DNA of 64,000 bases from an uncultured Fluviicola sp. (GTDB lineage: Bacteria > Bacteroidota > Bacteroidia > Flavobacteriales_D > Crocinitomicaceae), in the NCBI RefSeq assembly GCF_902168135.1, contig NZ_CABHOL010000044.1, positions 23,190 through 87,189 on the forward strand, read 5' to 3'. The position numbers and the translations under genes were made by a program. How positions within the stretch are numbered: the stretch's first letter is position 1; each line of letters opens with the position of its first letter. Under the pieces are notes generated by a model. That model worked only from the letters and a program-made list of their open reading frames with translations. It ran no database searches and was not told where the DNA came from. Below, one piece after another: positions 57,002 through 64,000 of the stretch.

Positions 57002-58039
57002 ATGAAAAATACACTGCTCACTTTACTGCTCTTTTTCAGCCTTTATGCAAAAGGAGACGATTTCAAGGCCCATTTTATCAATGTCAGCCAGGCAGATGCT
57101 ACTTTGTTGGAATTTAGCAAAGGTGTCGTGATGATTGATGTCGGAGGAGAACTCAAGAATATTACTCCGAGCCGCACTTCTTTGAACAACTATCTCGCAA
57201 AGTTCTACGAAAGACGGACCGATCTGAAGAAGACCATTGATGTACTCATCATCACGCACAATCATTATGATCATATCAGCCTGATAAGGGATTTGTCAAA
57301 GAATTATAGCATCAAACGGATCATCACCTCCAAATTCAAGCTCACAAAAGAAGTCGAAAAAGCTGCAAAGAACGAAAAGATCAAACTGGAATTCATGGAC
57401 TATCGACTGATGGATAGCCTGATGCCAAAAGGGTATGAAGTGAACCTGGGAAATTTGGTCACCGCAGGAACTACTATTCCTAAACTAATGCTTTATTCGG
57501 GTGAAGTTTCCATAAAGATCAAACACACCGTAAATGGTCATAACTTCTATCCCTCCAACTTTTCAAGTCCGAACAACAATTCCATTGTTTCCAAACTAAT
57601 TTATGGAAAGACCTCTCTTTTATTTACCGGAGATTTGGAAATTGAAGGTATCGAATACCTGACAGCAAAATACCACAACCACCTTTCGTTATTTGACGTG
57701 GATTTTTACCATGTGGGGCATCACGGAGCTGAAAACGGAACGAATAAGGAGCTTTTAGATATTTTATCTCCTAAAATTGCCGTAATCAGTGCCGGCGACA
57801 CGGCGCATAGAAATGGAGGATCGGCATTTGACCACGGGCATCCAAGGAGAGCGGTCGTAGAGCTTTTGAACAACCAGGCTTCTTTGACAAACAGGAAGCA
57901 GGAAGTTAAAGTTCATGCTTATCCGGGCCAGGAAGTAACTCCGGAAATAATCGATGTGAAAAAAGAGATTTATTGCACCTGCTGGACAGGGAATATCATC
58001 ATGCTGGTTGATTCGAACGGGAAATATACCGTTCAATAA
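57002..58039 (+). CDS. ComEC/Rec2-like metallo-beta-lactamase fold protein
   Basis: 345 residues from the ATG at 57002 (MKNTLLTLLLFFSLYAKG, a signal peptide); the open frame begins at 56957. The MBL metal motif is THNHYDHI (about residues 84-91), with the upstream FINVSQADATLLEFSKGVVMIDVGG, and then SLLFTGDLEIEGIEYL and FYHVGHHGAENGTNKELLDILSPKIAVISAG supply the further His/Asp ligands in the ComEC pattern. The protein lacks the membrane channel of ComEC, so it is a stand-alone periplasmic MBL enzyme. The substrate (nucleic acid or phosphodiester) is inferred from family. Confidence 0.88.
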   Translation: MKNTLLTLLLFFSLYAKGDDFKAHFINVSQADATLLEFSKGVVMIDVGGELKNITPSRTSLNNYLAKFYERRTDLKKTIDVLIITHNHYDHISLIRDLSKNYSIKRIITSKFKLTKEVEKAAKNEKIKLEFMDYRLMDSLMPKGYEVNLGNLVTAGTTIPKLMLYSGEVSIKIKHTVNGHNFYPSNFSSPNNNSIVSKLIYGKTSLLFTGDLEIEGIEYLTAKYHNHLSLFDVDFYHVGHHGAENGTNKELLDILSPKIAVISAGDTAHRNGGSAFDHGHPRRAVVELLNNQASLTNRKQEVKVHAYPGQEVTPEIIDVKKEIYCTCWTGNIIMLVDSNGKYTVQ

Positions 58040-58058
58040 TGATTAGGATTGAAAACCT

Positions 58059-58086
58059 GTGGGCATGCGATTAATCGCATGCCCAC
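58059..58086. repeat. perfect 28-bp palindrome after the MBL gene
   Basis: The arm GTGGGCATGCGATT (58059-58072) is followed directly by its exact reverse complement (58073-58086), with no loop. It lies 20 bp past the stop at 58039. The T-rich sequence after it (TTTGTTTC) makes a terminator role plausible. It resembles the palindromes at 22587 and 26978 in its G-rich outside and A/T centre. Confidence 0.85.
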
Positions 58087-58132
58087 CATTTGTTTCATCT
58101 TCACCGAAATCCATTTCGGCAAGCCACCAACG

Positions 58133-58167
58133 AAAAAATCCCGACCGCCAAAGGCGCGCCGGGATTC
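58133..58167 (-). terminator. terminator of tRNA-Ser
   Basis: On the minus strand the stem AATCCCG...CGGGATT with GCGCC/GGCG inner pairing is followed by a run of T. It lies just after the tRNA-Ser 3' end. A small separate palindrome CCGAAAT-CC-ATTTCGG is at 58104-58119. Confidence 0.85.
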
Positions 58168-58176
58168 AATTTCCTG

Positions 58177-58261
58177 CGGAGAGTGAGGGATTCGAACCCC
58201 CGGTACCTCTCGGTACAACGGTTTTCAAGACCGCCGCAATCGACCACTCTGCCAACTCTCC
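58177..58261 (-). tRNA. tRNA-Ser (TGA)
   Basis: A complete 85-nt tRNA on the minus strand: acceptor arms GGAGAGT/ACTCTCC, anticodon loop CTTGAAA giving anticodon TGA, a long variable arm (TACCGAGAGGTA) and T arm GGGGG-TTCGAAT-CCCTC, discriminator G. The 3' CCA is not encoded. The long variable arm is typical of class II tRNAs. It has its own terminator and no neighbouring mobile element was seen. Confidence 0.95.
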
Positions 58262-58436
58262 GCGACAAAAGTAGTGCTATTTTCCTTTTTGGCAAGTGTT
58301 AAACCAAAAAAAATAAAAGTTATTTACTTGTTACCTGAGAATCAGTACCGTTTAATCAATGATTTTTCATTTCCGGGCTTTCTATTTCGGTAAATCCTTT
58401 CAAATGCACTATCTTTACCATACCTATTTTTGAATT

Positions 58437-59891
58437 ATGAAAAAGCCACTTTTGGTGATTTTAACTTTAATCCTTCTTGCTGCGAATTCTTTCGGGCAGA
58501 AAAATCAGATGAAAGCTTTCATCGATTACAAAAGTTATTATTCACCTGAACAAGGACCATATATCGATCTGCAATTCCAATTTGTCGCTTATACCATTAA
58601 GTTTGCTCCTGTTGACTCTGTACTCCAGGCAAAAATTGCCGTATCGACGATTGTAACCAGCGAGCCTGGCGGAGACACGGTTTACACGAATGCATTTGCC
58701 CTGGAAAGCCCGAGAATGCGTGATTCAATCGTGGAAGATTTCTTCGACAATATCCGAATCCCTTTACAACCCGGAAATTACATCGCACATGTAAGCCTGC
58801 AGGACCTTTACGGAAAAGATAAAACCCTGGACGGAAAAGTAGAGATCTCTATTCCGGATACCTATACGAAGGTTTCTACCTCAGATATCCTGATCGCTGA
58901 AGTTGCTTCCCCAAGCAATAATATGCAATCACCTTTCCAGAAAAGCGGTTATGAGATCATTCCGCGGATTTCCAATTTCTACAGTCAAACAATGTCCAAC
59001 ATTCCCTATTATGTGGAAGTGTATAACTCGCACCTTATCCCGGACAGCAGCTTTGGTTTACGGCAACAAATCGTTTCGTCCCAGACAAATCAGGTTATGC
59101 CTGGCTTCACCCGCTTTACGAAGCTAAAACCAAGTCCGGTTATTCCAATACTAAGAAACATAGATATTACGAAACTACCTTCGGGATCTTATCACCTGAC
59201 GCTGGAAGTAATTGATCGCAACAGCAAAACAATCGGTCAGGCAGCAGATTATTTCTTCGAACGTATCAACGATATCGAACTTGCTGAAGATGTAGAAGAG
59301 ATTATTTTGGATCCCAACTTCCAGGCTTCTATAACAGATGATTCCCTGAATTACTATTTGGCAAGCTTGATCCCGATAGCAAGACCGGCTGAAGTGAAGT
59401 CGATCATGAAAACCCTGAAAGCAAAAAGTCCGGACCTTTGCCGCAAGCATATTCAACAATTCTGGATTCAAACTGCCGGAGCGAATGCATCTGAGCAATG
59501 GCTGAATTACAAGAAAAATGTACAGCTTGTTGAAAAGAATTACGGAAACAATTTCCAGGATGGTTTTGAAACAGATCGCGGAAGAGTTTATTTACAATAC
59601 GGTCAGCCGAATACGATTATTGTCCGAGAGACTTCACCGGCAGAATACCCTTATGAGATCTGGCACTATTACAAGATCAAGACCTTCAGCAACAAACGCT
59701 TTGTATTCTATAATCCTGACCTGGTAAACAATGCTTATCGCCTCTTGCATTCCGACATGGTTGGAGAACAGCAGAATTATAAATGGCAGGAGATGCTTGT
59801 AAAACGCAACAGCGGTGCCTCCAATGTTGACAGCAATAGCGGAAACAATCAATACGGTACAAACAGCGGCTATTATTACGAACAAGATTAA
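58437..59891 (+). CDS. GWxTD domain-containing secreted protein
   Basis: 484 residues with signal peptide (MKKPLLVILTLILLAANSFGQ). The conserved C-terminal part is the GWxTD pattern: SEQWLNYKKNVQLVEKNYGNNFQDGFETDRGRVYLQYGQPNTIIVRETSPAEYPYEIWHYYKI, with GFETD in place of GWxTD. The N-terminal half has beta-rich modules (KAFIDYKSYYSPEQGPYIDLQFQFVAYTIKF). GWxTD proteins are common in Bacteroidota and of unknown function, often near glycosyltransferase or lipid genes. The next gene starts 8 bp later, so they form an operon. Confidence 0.88.
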   Translation: MKKPLLVILTLILLAANSFGQKNQMKAFIDYKSYYSPEQGPYIDLQFQFVAYTIKFAPVDSVLQAKIAVSTIVTSEPGGDTVYTNAFALESPRMRDSIVEDFFDNIRIPLQPGNYIAHVSLQDLYGKDKTLDGKVEISIPDTYTKVSTSDILIAEVASPSNNMQSPFQKSGYEIIPRISNFYSQTMSNIPYYVEVYNSHLIPDSSFGLRQQIVSSQTNQVMPGFTRFTKLKPSPVIPILRNIDITKLPSGSYHLTLEVIDRNSKTIGQAADYFFERINDIELAEDVEEIILDPNFQASITDDSLNYYLASLIPIARPAEVKSIMKTLKAKSPDLCRKHIQQFWIQTAGANASEQWLNYKKNVQLVEKNYGNNFQDGFETDRGRVYLQYGQPNTIIVRETSPAEYPYEIWHYYKIKTFSNKRFVFYNPDLVNNAYRLLHSDMVGEQQNYKWQEMLVKRNSGASNVDSNSGNNQYGTNSGYYYEQD

Positions 59892-59899
59892 ATCTATTT

Positions 59900-60928
59900 G
59901 TGCAAAATCCTGATATTGCCGTTGTCATATTAAACTGGAACGGAAAGCATTTCTTAGAACAATTTTTAACGCAGGTTGTGGCTTATTCGAAACCTTTTCG
60001 AGTGGTACTGGCAGACAATGCCTCAAGCGACGACTCGGTTGCCTGGACCCGAAAACATTTTCCGGAGATGGAAATCGTGATCAACGAATCCAATGGAGGA
60101 TTCGCAAAAGGTTACAACGATGCCCTGAAACAAGTCACAGCTGACTATTACGTTTTACTCAACAGCGACGTGGAAGTAAGCGAAAACTGGCTGCTGCCAT
60201 TGGTTGAAACGATGAAAAACGAGCTGGTTGCGGGCTGTCAGCCAAAAGTCCATTCTTTTAAGAACCGGGATACTTTTGAGCATGCCGGAGCTTCAGGAGG
60301 TTTTTTAGATAAATACCACTACCCTTTTTGCCGGGGCAGAATTATGGACCATGTGGAAGTGGACGAAGGTCAGTACGATTATCCGGCACGGATATTCTGG
60401 GCTACCGGAGCCTGTCTGATGATCCGTTCCAAAACCTATTGGGAAGCAGGCGGACTCGACGAGCGCTTTTTCGCGCACATGGAAGAAATCGATCTGTGTT
60501 GGCGGATTCAGCGAATGGGACTTCATTTTGAAGTAAATCCACAAAGCGTAGTCTATCATGTTGGCGGAGGAACCTTAAATTATATGAACCCCAAAAAGAC
60601 TTTCCTAAATTTCAGGAACAGCCTTTTAATGATCCACAAGAATCAGCGCGTCGGGTTGACGTACGTATTGTTCAGAAGGTTTTGTTTTGACGGACTTGCT
60701 GCTTTCATCTTTTTACTGAGAGGACAGCCCCCGCATTTTTGGGCAGTTTTCAGGGCACATATGTCTTTCTACAATCATCTTCCGTCATCTATGAAAGAGC
60801 GCAGGAAGTGGAAAAAATTAGACCGCAGAGCACCTATTCCTTTTTACAGGGGAAGTATTCTTTGGGCACTTTATGTTCAAAAAATAAGTAAATTCAAGGA
60901 TTTGAATCAACGAAAATTCGACTTGTAA
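59900..60928 (+). CDS. family 2 glycosyltransferase
   Basis: 342 residues from a GTG start (MQNPDIAVVILNWNGKHFLEQFLTQV), 8 bp after the GWxTD stop. The GT-A motifs are ILNWNGK, LADNASSDDS, NGGFAKGYNDAL, LLNSDVEVSENWL (the DxD-type metal site) and the acceptor-side HMEEIDLCWRIQRMG. The C-terminal helices (RFCFDGLAAFIFLLRGQPPHFWAVFRAHMSF) lie against the membrane. It resembles rhamnosyltransferase-like GT2 enzymes that build cell-surface glycans. The nucleotide sugar is unknown. Its TAA stop overlaps the next ATG by one base. Confidence 0.92.
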   Translation: MQNPDIAVVILNWNGKHFLEQFLTQVVAYSKPFRVVLADNASSDDSVAWTRKHFPEMEIVINESNGGFAKGYNDALKQVTADYYVLLNSDVEVSENWLLPLVETMKNELVAGCQPKVHSFKNRDTFEHAGASGGFLDKYHYPFCRGRIMDHVEVDEGQYDYPARIFWATGACLMIRSKTYWEAGGLDERFFAHMEEIDLCWRIQRMGLHFEVNPQSVVYHVGGGTLNYMNPKKTFLNFRNSLLMIHKNQRVGLTYVLFRRFCFDGLAAFIFLLRGQPPHFWAVFRAHMSFYNHLPSSMKERRKWKKLDRRAPIPFYRGSILWALYVQKISKFKDLNQRKFDL

Positions 60929-61293
60929 TGAGTTCTTCCCTTGCCATATTTTTAGGTGGTTACCCGCATTCCGTTAGAGAGTTATTCCTGGAAACACAGT
61001 TTTTATTGGAACGGGAACTTCCCAACAGTCAGCAGGAATTGGATATTGCGGCAAAAATGCTTGCCTTCAGCTATGGTCCGGGATATAAAGGAATGATCTG
61101 CGTTTTATTCCCGTCGCAAAAAGGAGTAAAATTGTCTTTCAGCAAAGGTGTTGAACTTTCCAACAAACACCGTTTACTTGAGGGTACAGGAAAAAAAACA
61201 CGCTACGTAGAAATGAGCAAAAGTCTGCTAAAAAAACCGGAGCTGCTGGCAATTATCCGGGATGCAAAGCTGTTTCATGAAATGACTTTGTAA
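60928..61293 (+). CDS. DUF1801-like small protein
   Basis: 121 residues, cytosolic, overlapping the glycosyltransferase stop by one base (TAATG). It resembles the DUF1801/YdhG-type alpha+beta proteins: LAFSYGPGYKGMICVLFPSQKGVKLSFSKGVELSNKHRLLEGTGKKTRYVEMSKSLLKKPELLAIIRDA. No catalytic residues are known for this family. The overlap indicates coupling to the glycosyltransferase gene, but functional relation is unclear. Confidence 0.8.
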   Translation: MSSSLAIFLGGYPHSVRELFLETQFLLERELPNSQQELDIAAKMLAFSYGPGYKGMICVLFPSQKGVKLSFSKGVELSNKHRLLEGTGKKTRYVEMSKSLLKKPELLAIIRDAKLFHEMTL

Positions 61294-61380
61294 TCAAATA
61301 CCAATTTATCGCCCGAAAGAAAATCGTTAATTCCTCTTAAAGCAAAAGTCATTTCCCCTCGCCTTTACTACATTTATCCT

Positions 61381-62259
61381 ATGAGCACCAGATTTCTTTT
61401 TATCTCTTTTACGGTCCTGAGTTTTGGTTCTTTTTGCCAGCAAGGAATTCCCTACAACCTGAAACAGGAAGACCAAATTATTATTTTACCCGCTGAATTA
61501 CGAGAAGTTTCCGGAACTACCAGCATTGATGCCAAAACTCTGGCTTGTGTCCAGGATGAAGAAGGCATTGTTTTTATCTACGACCTGAAAAGCAAAACGG
61601 TCAGTCAGAAGATCCACTTTTCCGGCCCTGGTGATTACGAAGGTATTGCAACGGTTGGAAAAGATATGTTTGTATTGAGAAGTGATGCCACTTTATTCCG
61701 GATTCGCAATTACCAATCCGCGAAATGGTCACTGGACTCCATTGCTACCGGAATTCCAAACAAGGATAATGAGGGCTTTTGTTTCGATCACAAAAACAAC
61801 CGGCTGCTGATAGGTTCCAAAAGCAAGATTGCCAAAGGAGCTGAATTCAAGAACCTGCGTACTATTTACGCCTTCGACCTGAAAAAGAACAAGCTGAATC
61901 CCGAGCCGCTTTATACTTATGACATTACTTCCATCAAGGAATTTGCGGTTCGGAACAAAATCGAATTACCGACGAGACCCAGTAAGAAGAAACCGAATGA
62001 GGAAGAACCTGCTTTGAAGTTCCAGATTTCCGGCATTTATATTCATCCCGAAAGCAACCTTCTTTATGTTCTGAGCGCATCCGATTATTACCTTTTTGTA
62101 TTTAATCCGGAAGGTGAAATTATCCACCTTGAAGTGCTGGACCCCCAGAAATTCAATAAAGCAGAAGGAATTGCAATTATGGATAACGGGGATTTGTACA
62201 TCTCCAACGAAGGCCAAAACGGAGATCCGAAGATCCTGCTTTTCAAAGAAAAAATGTAA
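61381..62259 (+). CDS. SdiA-regulated-like secreted beta-propeller protein
   Basis: 292 residues with a signal peptide (MSTRFLFISFTVLSFGSFCQ). Propeller-like repeats run through it: LREVSGTTSIDAKTLACVQDEEGIVFIYDLKSKTV, GDYEGIATVGKDMFVLRSDATLFRI, IPNKDNEGFCFDHKNNRLLIGSKSK and FNKAEGIAIMDNGDLYISNEGQNGDPKILLFK. The pattern matches SdiA-regulated/NHL-like propellers (YjiK-type) of unknown function. It may bind a ligand in the periplasm. It is a separate transcript after an 87-bp gap. Confidence 0.86.
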   Translation: MSTRFLFISFTVLSFGSFCQQGIPYNLKQEDQIIILPAELREVSGTTSIDAKTLACVQDEEGIVFIYDLKSKTVSQKIHFSGPGDYEGIATVGKDMFVLRSDATLFRIRNYQSAKWSLDSIATGIPNKDNEGFCFDHKNNRLLIGSKSKIAKGAEFKNLRTIYAFDLKKNKLNPEPLYTYDITSIKEFAVRNKIELPTRPSKKKPNEEEPALKFQISGIYIHPESNLLYVLSASDYYLFVFNPEGEIIHLEVLDPQKFNKAEGIAIMDNGDLYISNEGQNGDPKILLFKEKM

Positions 62260-62304
62260 TTCCGCAATAGTACGTCGCAGTTATTTAGAACGGCAACTTC
62301 GCAA

Positions 62305-63153
62305 TTAATTCTCTTTTTTAACTCTGTTCGTCAATTGGAACTGCGCTCCGAAGACCACATTGTACTGCATAAAAAAGAAATGCTGCTTCGCTCTGTCAGC
62401 CTTATCATAGGTAGTGCGGATATCAGGCATGTGAATGAAACCATATTTCGCTTCACCCTGAATAAAGAAATATTTGAAGAAATTCAGTTTTAAAGCTCCT
62501 GCCAATCCGATCCCATAACCTGCCAGATGGAATTCATCGTGGCGGCGATTTCCCATCAGTGTGGTATTTGTTCTAGGCACCAATACGCCGAAACCTCCAC
62601 CGTAGTTCGCACTTAAATTGAAATATTTCACACTGATCAAGGCATCCGATCTTCTGACCTCAGCATTCAGGTAATTCAATCCGTCTGTGTGCTCGAACAT
62701 TAGAAATGCAGTATCCATTACCATGGGTTGATTGTTGTACTGGCCGTCATAAGCAGTTCCTGAATTTTCAATATGACCATCCATATTTACAGTCTGGAAT
62801 TTTTTCATAACGTATTTCATGTGGTCTGCACCTATCGATATTTCGTACTTATCCTTGAAGAAATAACCGAAACGCAAGTTGTATTGAGGAATGGTCATGG
62901 TTGCAGGATTCAAATACAAATTGGAACGGTATAAAGACTGACGGTCTTTTGCGATGACATTGTCCAGTTTGAACTCATAATCTTTCCCCCAAAATGTAAT
63001 ATCTGACTTCGTGTAAGCATCTCTGTTCCACCCCCAATAAAGATAAAAAGAGCCTTTTTTGTTAGGTTTCCAGATCTCGGCCTTTTGAGGAGTTTGGGCC
63101 ATAGCAATAGTCATGGCATTAGCCAGGGCTATTAGAAGAACATGAAATTTCAT
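62305..63153 (-). CDS. outer-membrane beta-barrel protein
   Basis: 282 residues with signal peptide (MKFHVLLIALANAMTIAMAQ). The mature part alternates glycine/aromatic beta strands: KGSFYLYWGWNRDAYTKSDITFWGKDYEFKLDNV, PQYNLRFGYFFKDKYEISIGADHMKYVM, ISVKYFNLSANYGGGFGVLV and FHLAGYGIGLAGALKLNFFKYFFIQGEAKYGFI. It ends with FGAQFQLTNRVKKEN. This looks like an 8-12 strand OM barrel of a conserved Bacteroidota family without assigned function. It converges with the SdiA-regulated-like gene 45 bp away. Confidence 0.82.
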   Translation of the reverse strand: MKFHVLLIALANAMTIAMAQTPQKAEIWKPNKKGSFYLYWGWNRDAYTKSDITFWGKDYEFKLDNVIAKDRQSLYRSNLYLNPATMTIPQYNLRFGYFFKDKYEISIGADHMKYVMKKFQTVNMDGHIENSGTAYDGQYNNQPMVMDTAFLMFEHTDGLNYLNAEVRRSDALISVKYFNLSANYGGGFGVLVPRTNTTLMGNRRHDEFHLAGYGIGLAGALKLNFFKYFFIQGEAKYGFIHMPDIRTTYDKADRAKQHFFFMQYNVVFGAQFQLTNRVKKEN

Positions 63154-63215
63154 TTGTCTAAGTTTGGTGCAAAATTAGCAAAGAATTGGTTCTGTGTGTA
63201 TCGGGATCAAAAGTT

Positions 63216-63256
63216 AAAACCCGTAAGACGGAAAATTTTTCCATCCCACGGGTTTT
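63216..63256 (-). terminator. terminator of the DUF4374-like gene
   Basis: Arms AAAACCCGT (63216-63224) and ACGGGTTTT (63248-63256) with an inner GGAAA/TTTCC pairing. It lies 33 bp past the stop at 63290 on the minus strand. Confidence 0.85.
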
Positions 63257-63289
63257 TGTCTGAAGTAATCGGGTTATAGGGTTATTTTT

Positions 63290-64000
63290 TTAATATTTAA
63301 AGAAGCACTGAATGGATTTCCCATCGATTGTTGCTCCCTGCTGTGCTGTTCCGTTTGAAGGATCGACCCGATAGATATACGCATTCGATCCGGTGTTCAC
63401 AGAAATAAATACTTTTCCGTTCTCCATATAGAATGGGGTGTAATATTGTCCGCCATGTGCAGGAACATCATTTACGATCTGCAGGGTTTGGCTGTTCAAA
63501 TCCAAAATTGCGATCTGGTGGATCGGAACATCAATTCCAAACGCTGCCCAGCTTCCTCCGGATTGTGCATCCACGGAATTAGGAACTACGCGCGCAATCA
63601 TTTTTCCGTTGCCCACATAAGCACCTGTCAGGATTTTATACCCCAAAGCTTCGGTATTGAAGAAATAGCTGTTGTCAAATTGCTGCTCACCTGAATTAAT
63701 CCGAAGGATTCCTGAAGGTTTTGTGGCTTGTGTATATCCTGCGGCTAATGAACAAGTGGAAATGGTATAGTGGTTCCCATTCTCATCTTCAATAATTGCA
63801 GGAGAACCTCCGTAATAACCGATCGGTCCTGTGCGGGCATCCTTAAACGTAGTCACGTAATTCAATCCCGGGTAAGTATATACATTCACATAAGCCGTAT
63901 CGGTTTTAGGAGTATCCCAGGAAGCACCGTGCAGCGGATAATAAGACACGTATAATTTCCCATTATTGATGTATGTTCCTGTAGGCCACATATTCAATTG
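63290..64000 (-). CDS. DUF4374-like surface protein, 3' part only
   Basis: The frame is open to the right edge, so about 237 C-terminal residues are visible; no true start is present (the first apparent start codon, at 63997, is TTG inside the frame). The sequence is a propeller-like secreted lipoprotein pattern: PGLNYVTTFKDARTGPIGYYGGSPAIIEDENGNHYTISTCSLAAGYTQATKPSGILRINSGEQQFDNSYFF, then VPIHQIAILDLNSQTLQIVNDVPAHGGQYYTPFYMENGKVFISVNTGSNAYIYRVDPSNGTAQQGA. This matches DUF4374, a family of Bacteroidota proteins usually found next to TonB receptors for siderophores or haem. A partner, if any, lies outside the window. Confidence 0.82.
   Translation of the reverse strand, partial: QLNMWPTGTYINNGKLYVSYYPLHGASWDTPKTDTAYVNVYTYPGLNYVTTFKDARTGPIGYYGGSPAIIEDENGNHYTISTCSLAAGYTQATKPSGILRINSGEQQFDNSYFFNTEALGYKILTGAYVGNGKMIARVVPNSVDAQSGGSWAAFGIDVPIHQIAILDLNSQTLQIVNDVPAHGGQYYTPFYMENGKVFISVNTGSNAYIYRVDPSNGTAQQGATIDGKSIQCFFKY

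Noticed and set aside
58059..58261. Integration site at tRNA-Ser with the 28-bp palindrome as an attachment site
   Set aside because: No duplicated tRNA end, integrase or element was found nearby, and the palindrome has no similarity to the tRNA.

Overview
The window looks like a chromosomal segment from a Bacteroidota genome, most likely Flavobacteriales. Crocinitomicaceae/Fluviicola-like is my best guess, inferred without any database search. Three things support this. Many secreted proteins end in type IX secretion (T9SS) type A sorting domains (PNP...G.Y......K pattern). Several promoters carry the Bacteroidota -7 box TAnnTTTG. Families typical of the phylum are present: DUF5777, DUF4836, DUF4374, GWxTD, choice-of-anchor V, CarboxypepD_reg TonB receptors and M43 pappalysin-like proteases. 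No rRNA, CRISPR array, IS transposase, prophage or complete T9SS machinery was found.

Layout. 0-6 kb: an Mla-type lipid ABC transporter (cut by the left edge), DUF3788 and CBS proteins, then an overlapping phasin-like / AarF kinase / membrane-protein operon, then a tRNA-Asp locus with a small GIY-YIG nuclease gene trapped between the intact tRNA and a degenerate copy of its 3' half. 6-8.4 kb: pirin, nitroreductase and a cytoplasmic YceI. 8.5-20.6 kb: large secreted T9SS cargo, including an adhesin of about 1850 residues. 20.7-22.6 kb: housekeeping ispE and accA. 23.6-27 kb: a periplasmic redox-looking cluster (DUF5777 barrel, secreted YceI, small membrane protein, cytochrome lipoprotein, then a CxxCH-bearing T9SS cargo). 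27-33 kb: DUF4836 lipoprotein, msrB, and a MarR regulator divergent from a TonB-dependent receptor with an obvious operator between them. 33-39.5 kb: lytic transglycosylase, an unknown membrane protein, yidD, a propeller protein, and a small regulon in which a winged-helix regulator, a membrane protein and CreD share duplicated palindromic operators.

39.5-48 kb: a beta-propeller cargo, a CsgG/TolB-like fusion, a secreted M43 metalloprotease, an aminotransferase and a T9SS-exported cupredoxin. 48-54.4 kb: a tricorn-type protease, a membrane hydrolase-like protein, a WG-repeat lipoprotein and CsaA. 54.4-58.3 kb: DinB (with a palindromic element inside its coding region), Crp/Fnr plus NTF2-like pair, Nei/Fpg glycosylase, MBL-fold protein and tRNA-Ser. 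58.4-64 kb: GWxTD protein, glycosyltransferase 2, DUF1801-like, SdiA-regulated-like, an outer-membrane barrel, and a DUF4374-like protein cut by the right edge.

Most genes are mono- or bicistronic and separated by good hairpin terminators. The most notable non-genic signals are the tRNA-Asp/GIY-YIG direct-repeat unit, the twin palindromic operators at 37.2 and 38.2 kb, the MarR operator at 30.6 kb, TTTGAAC-core tandem repeats upstream of both yceI genes, and long dispersed palindromes, one of them inside a gene.
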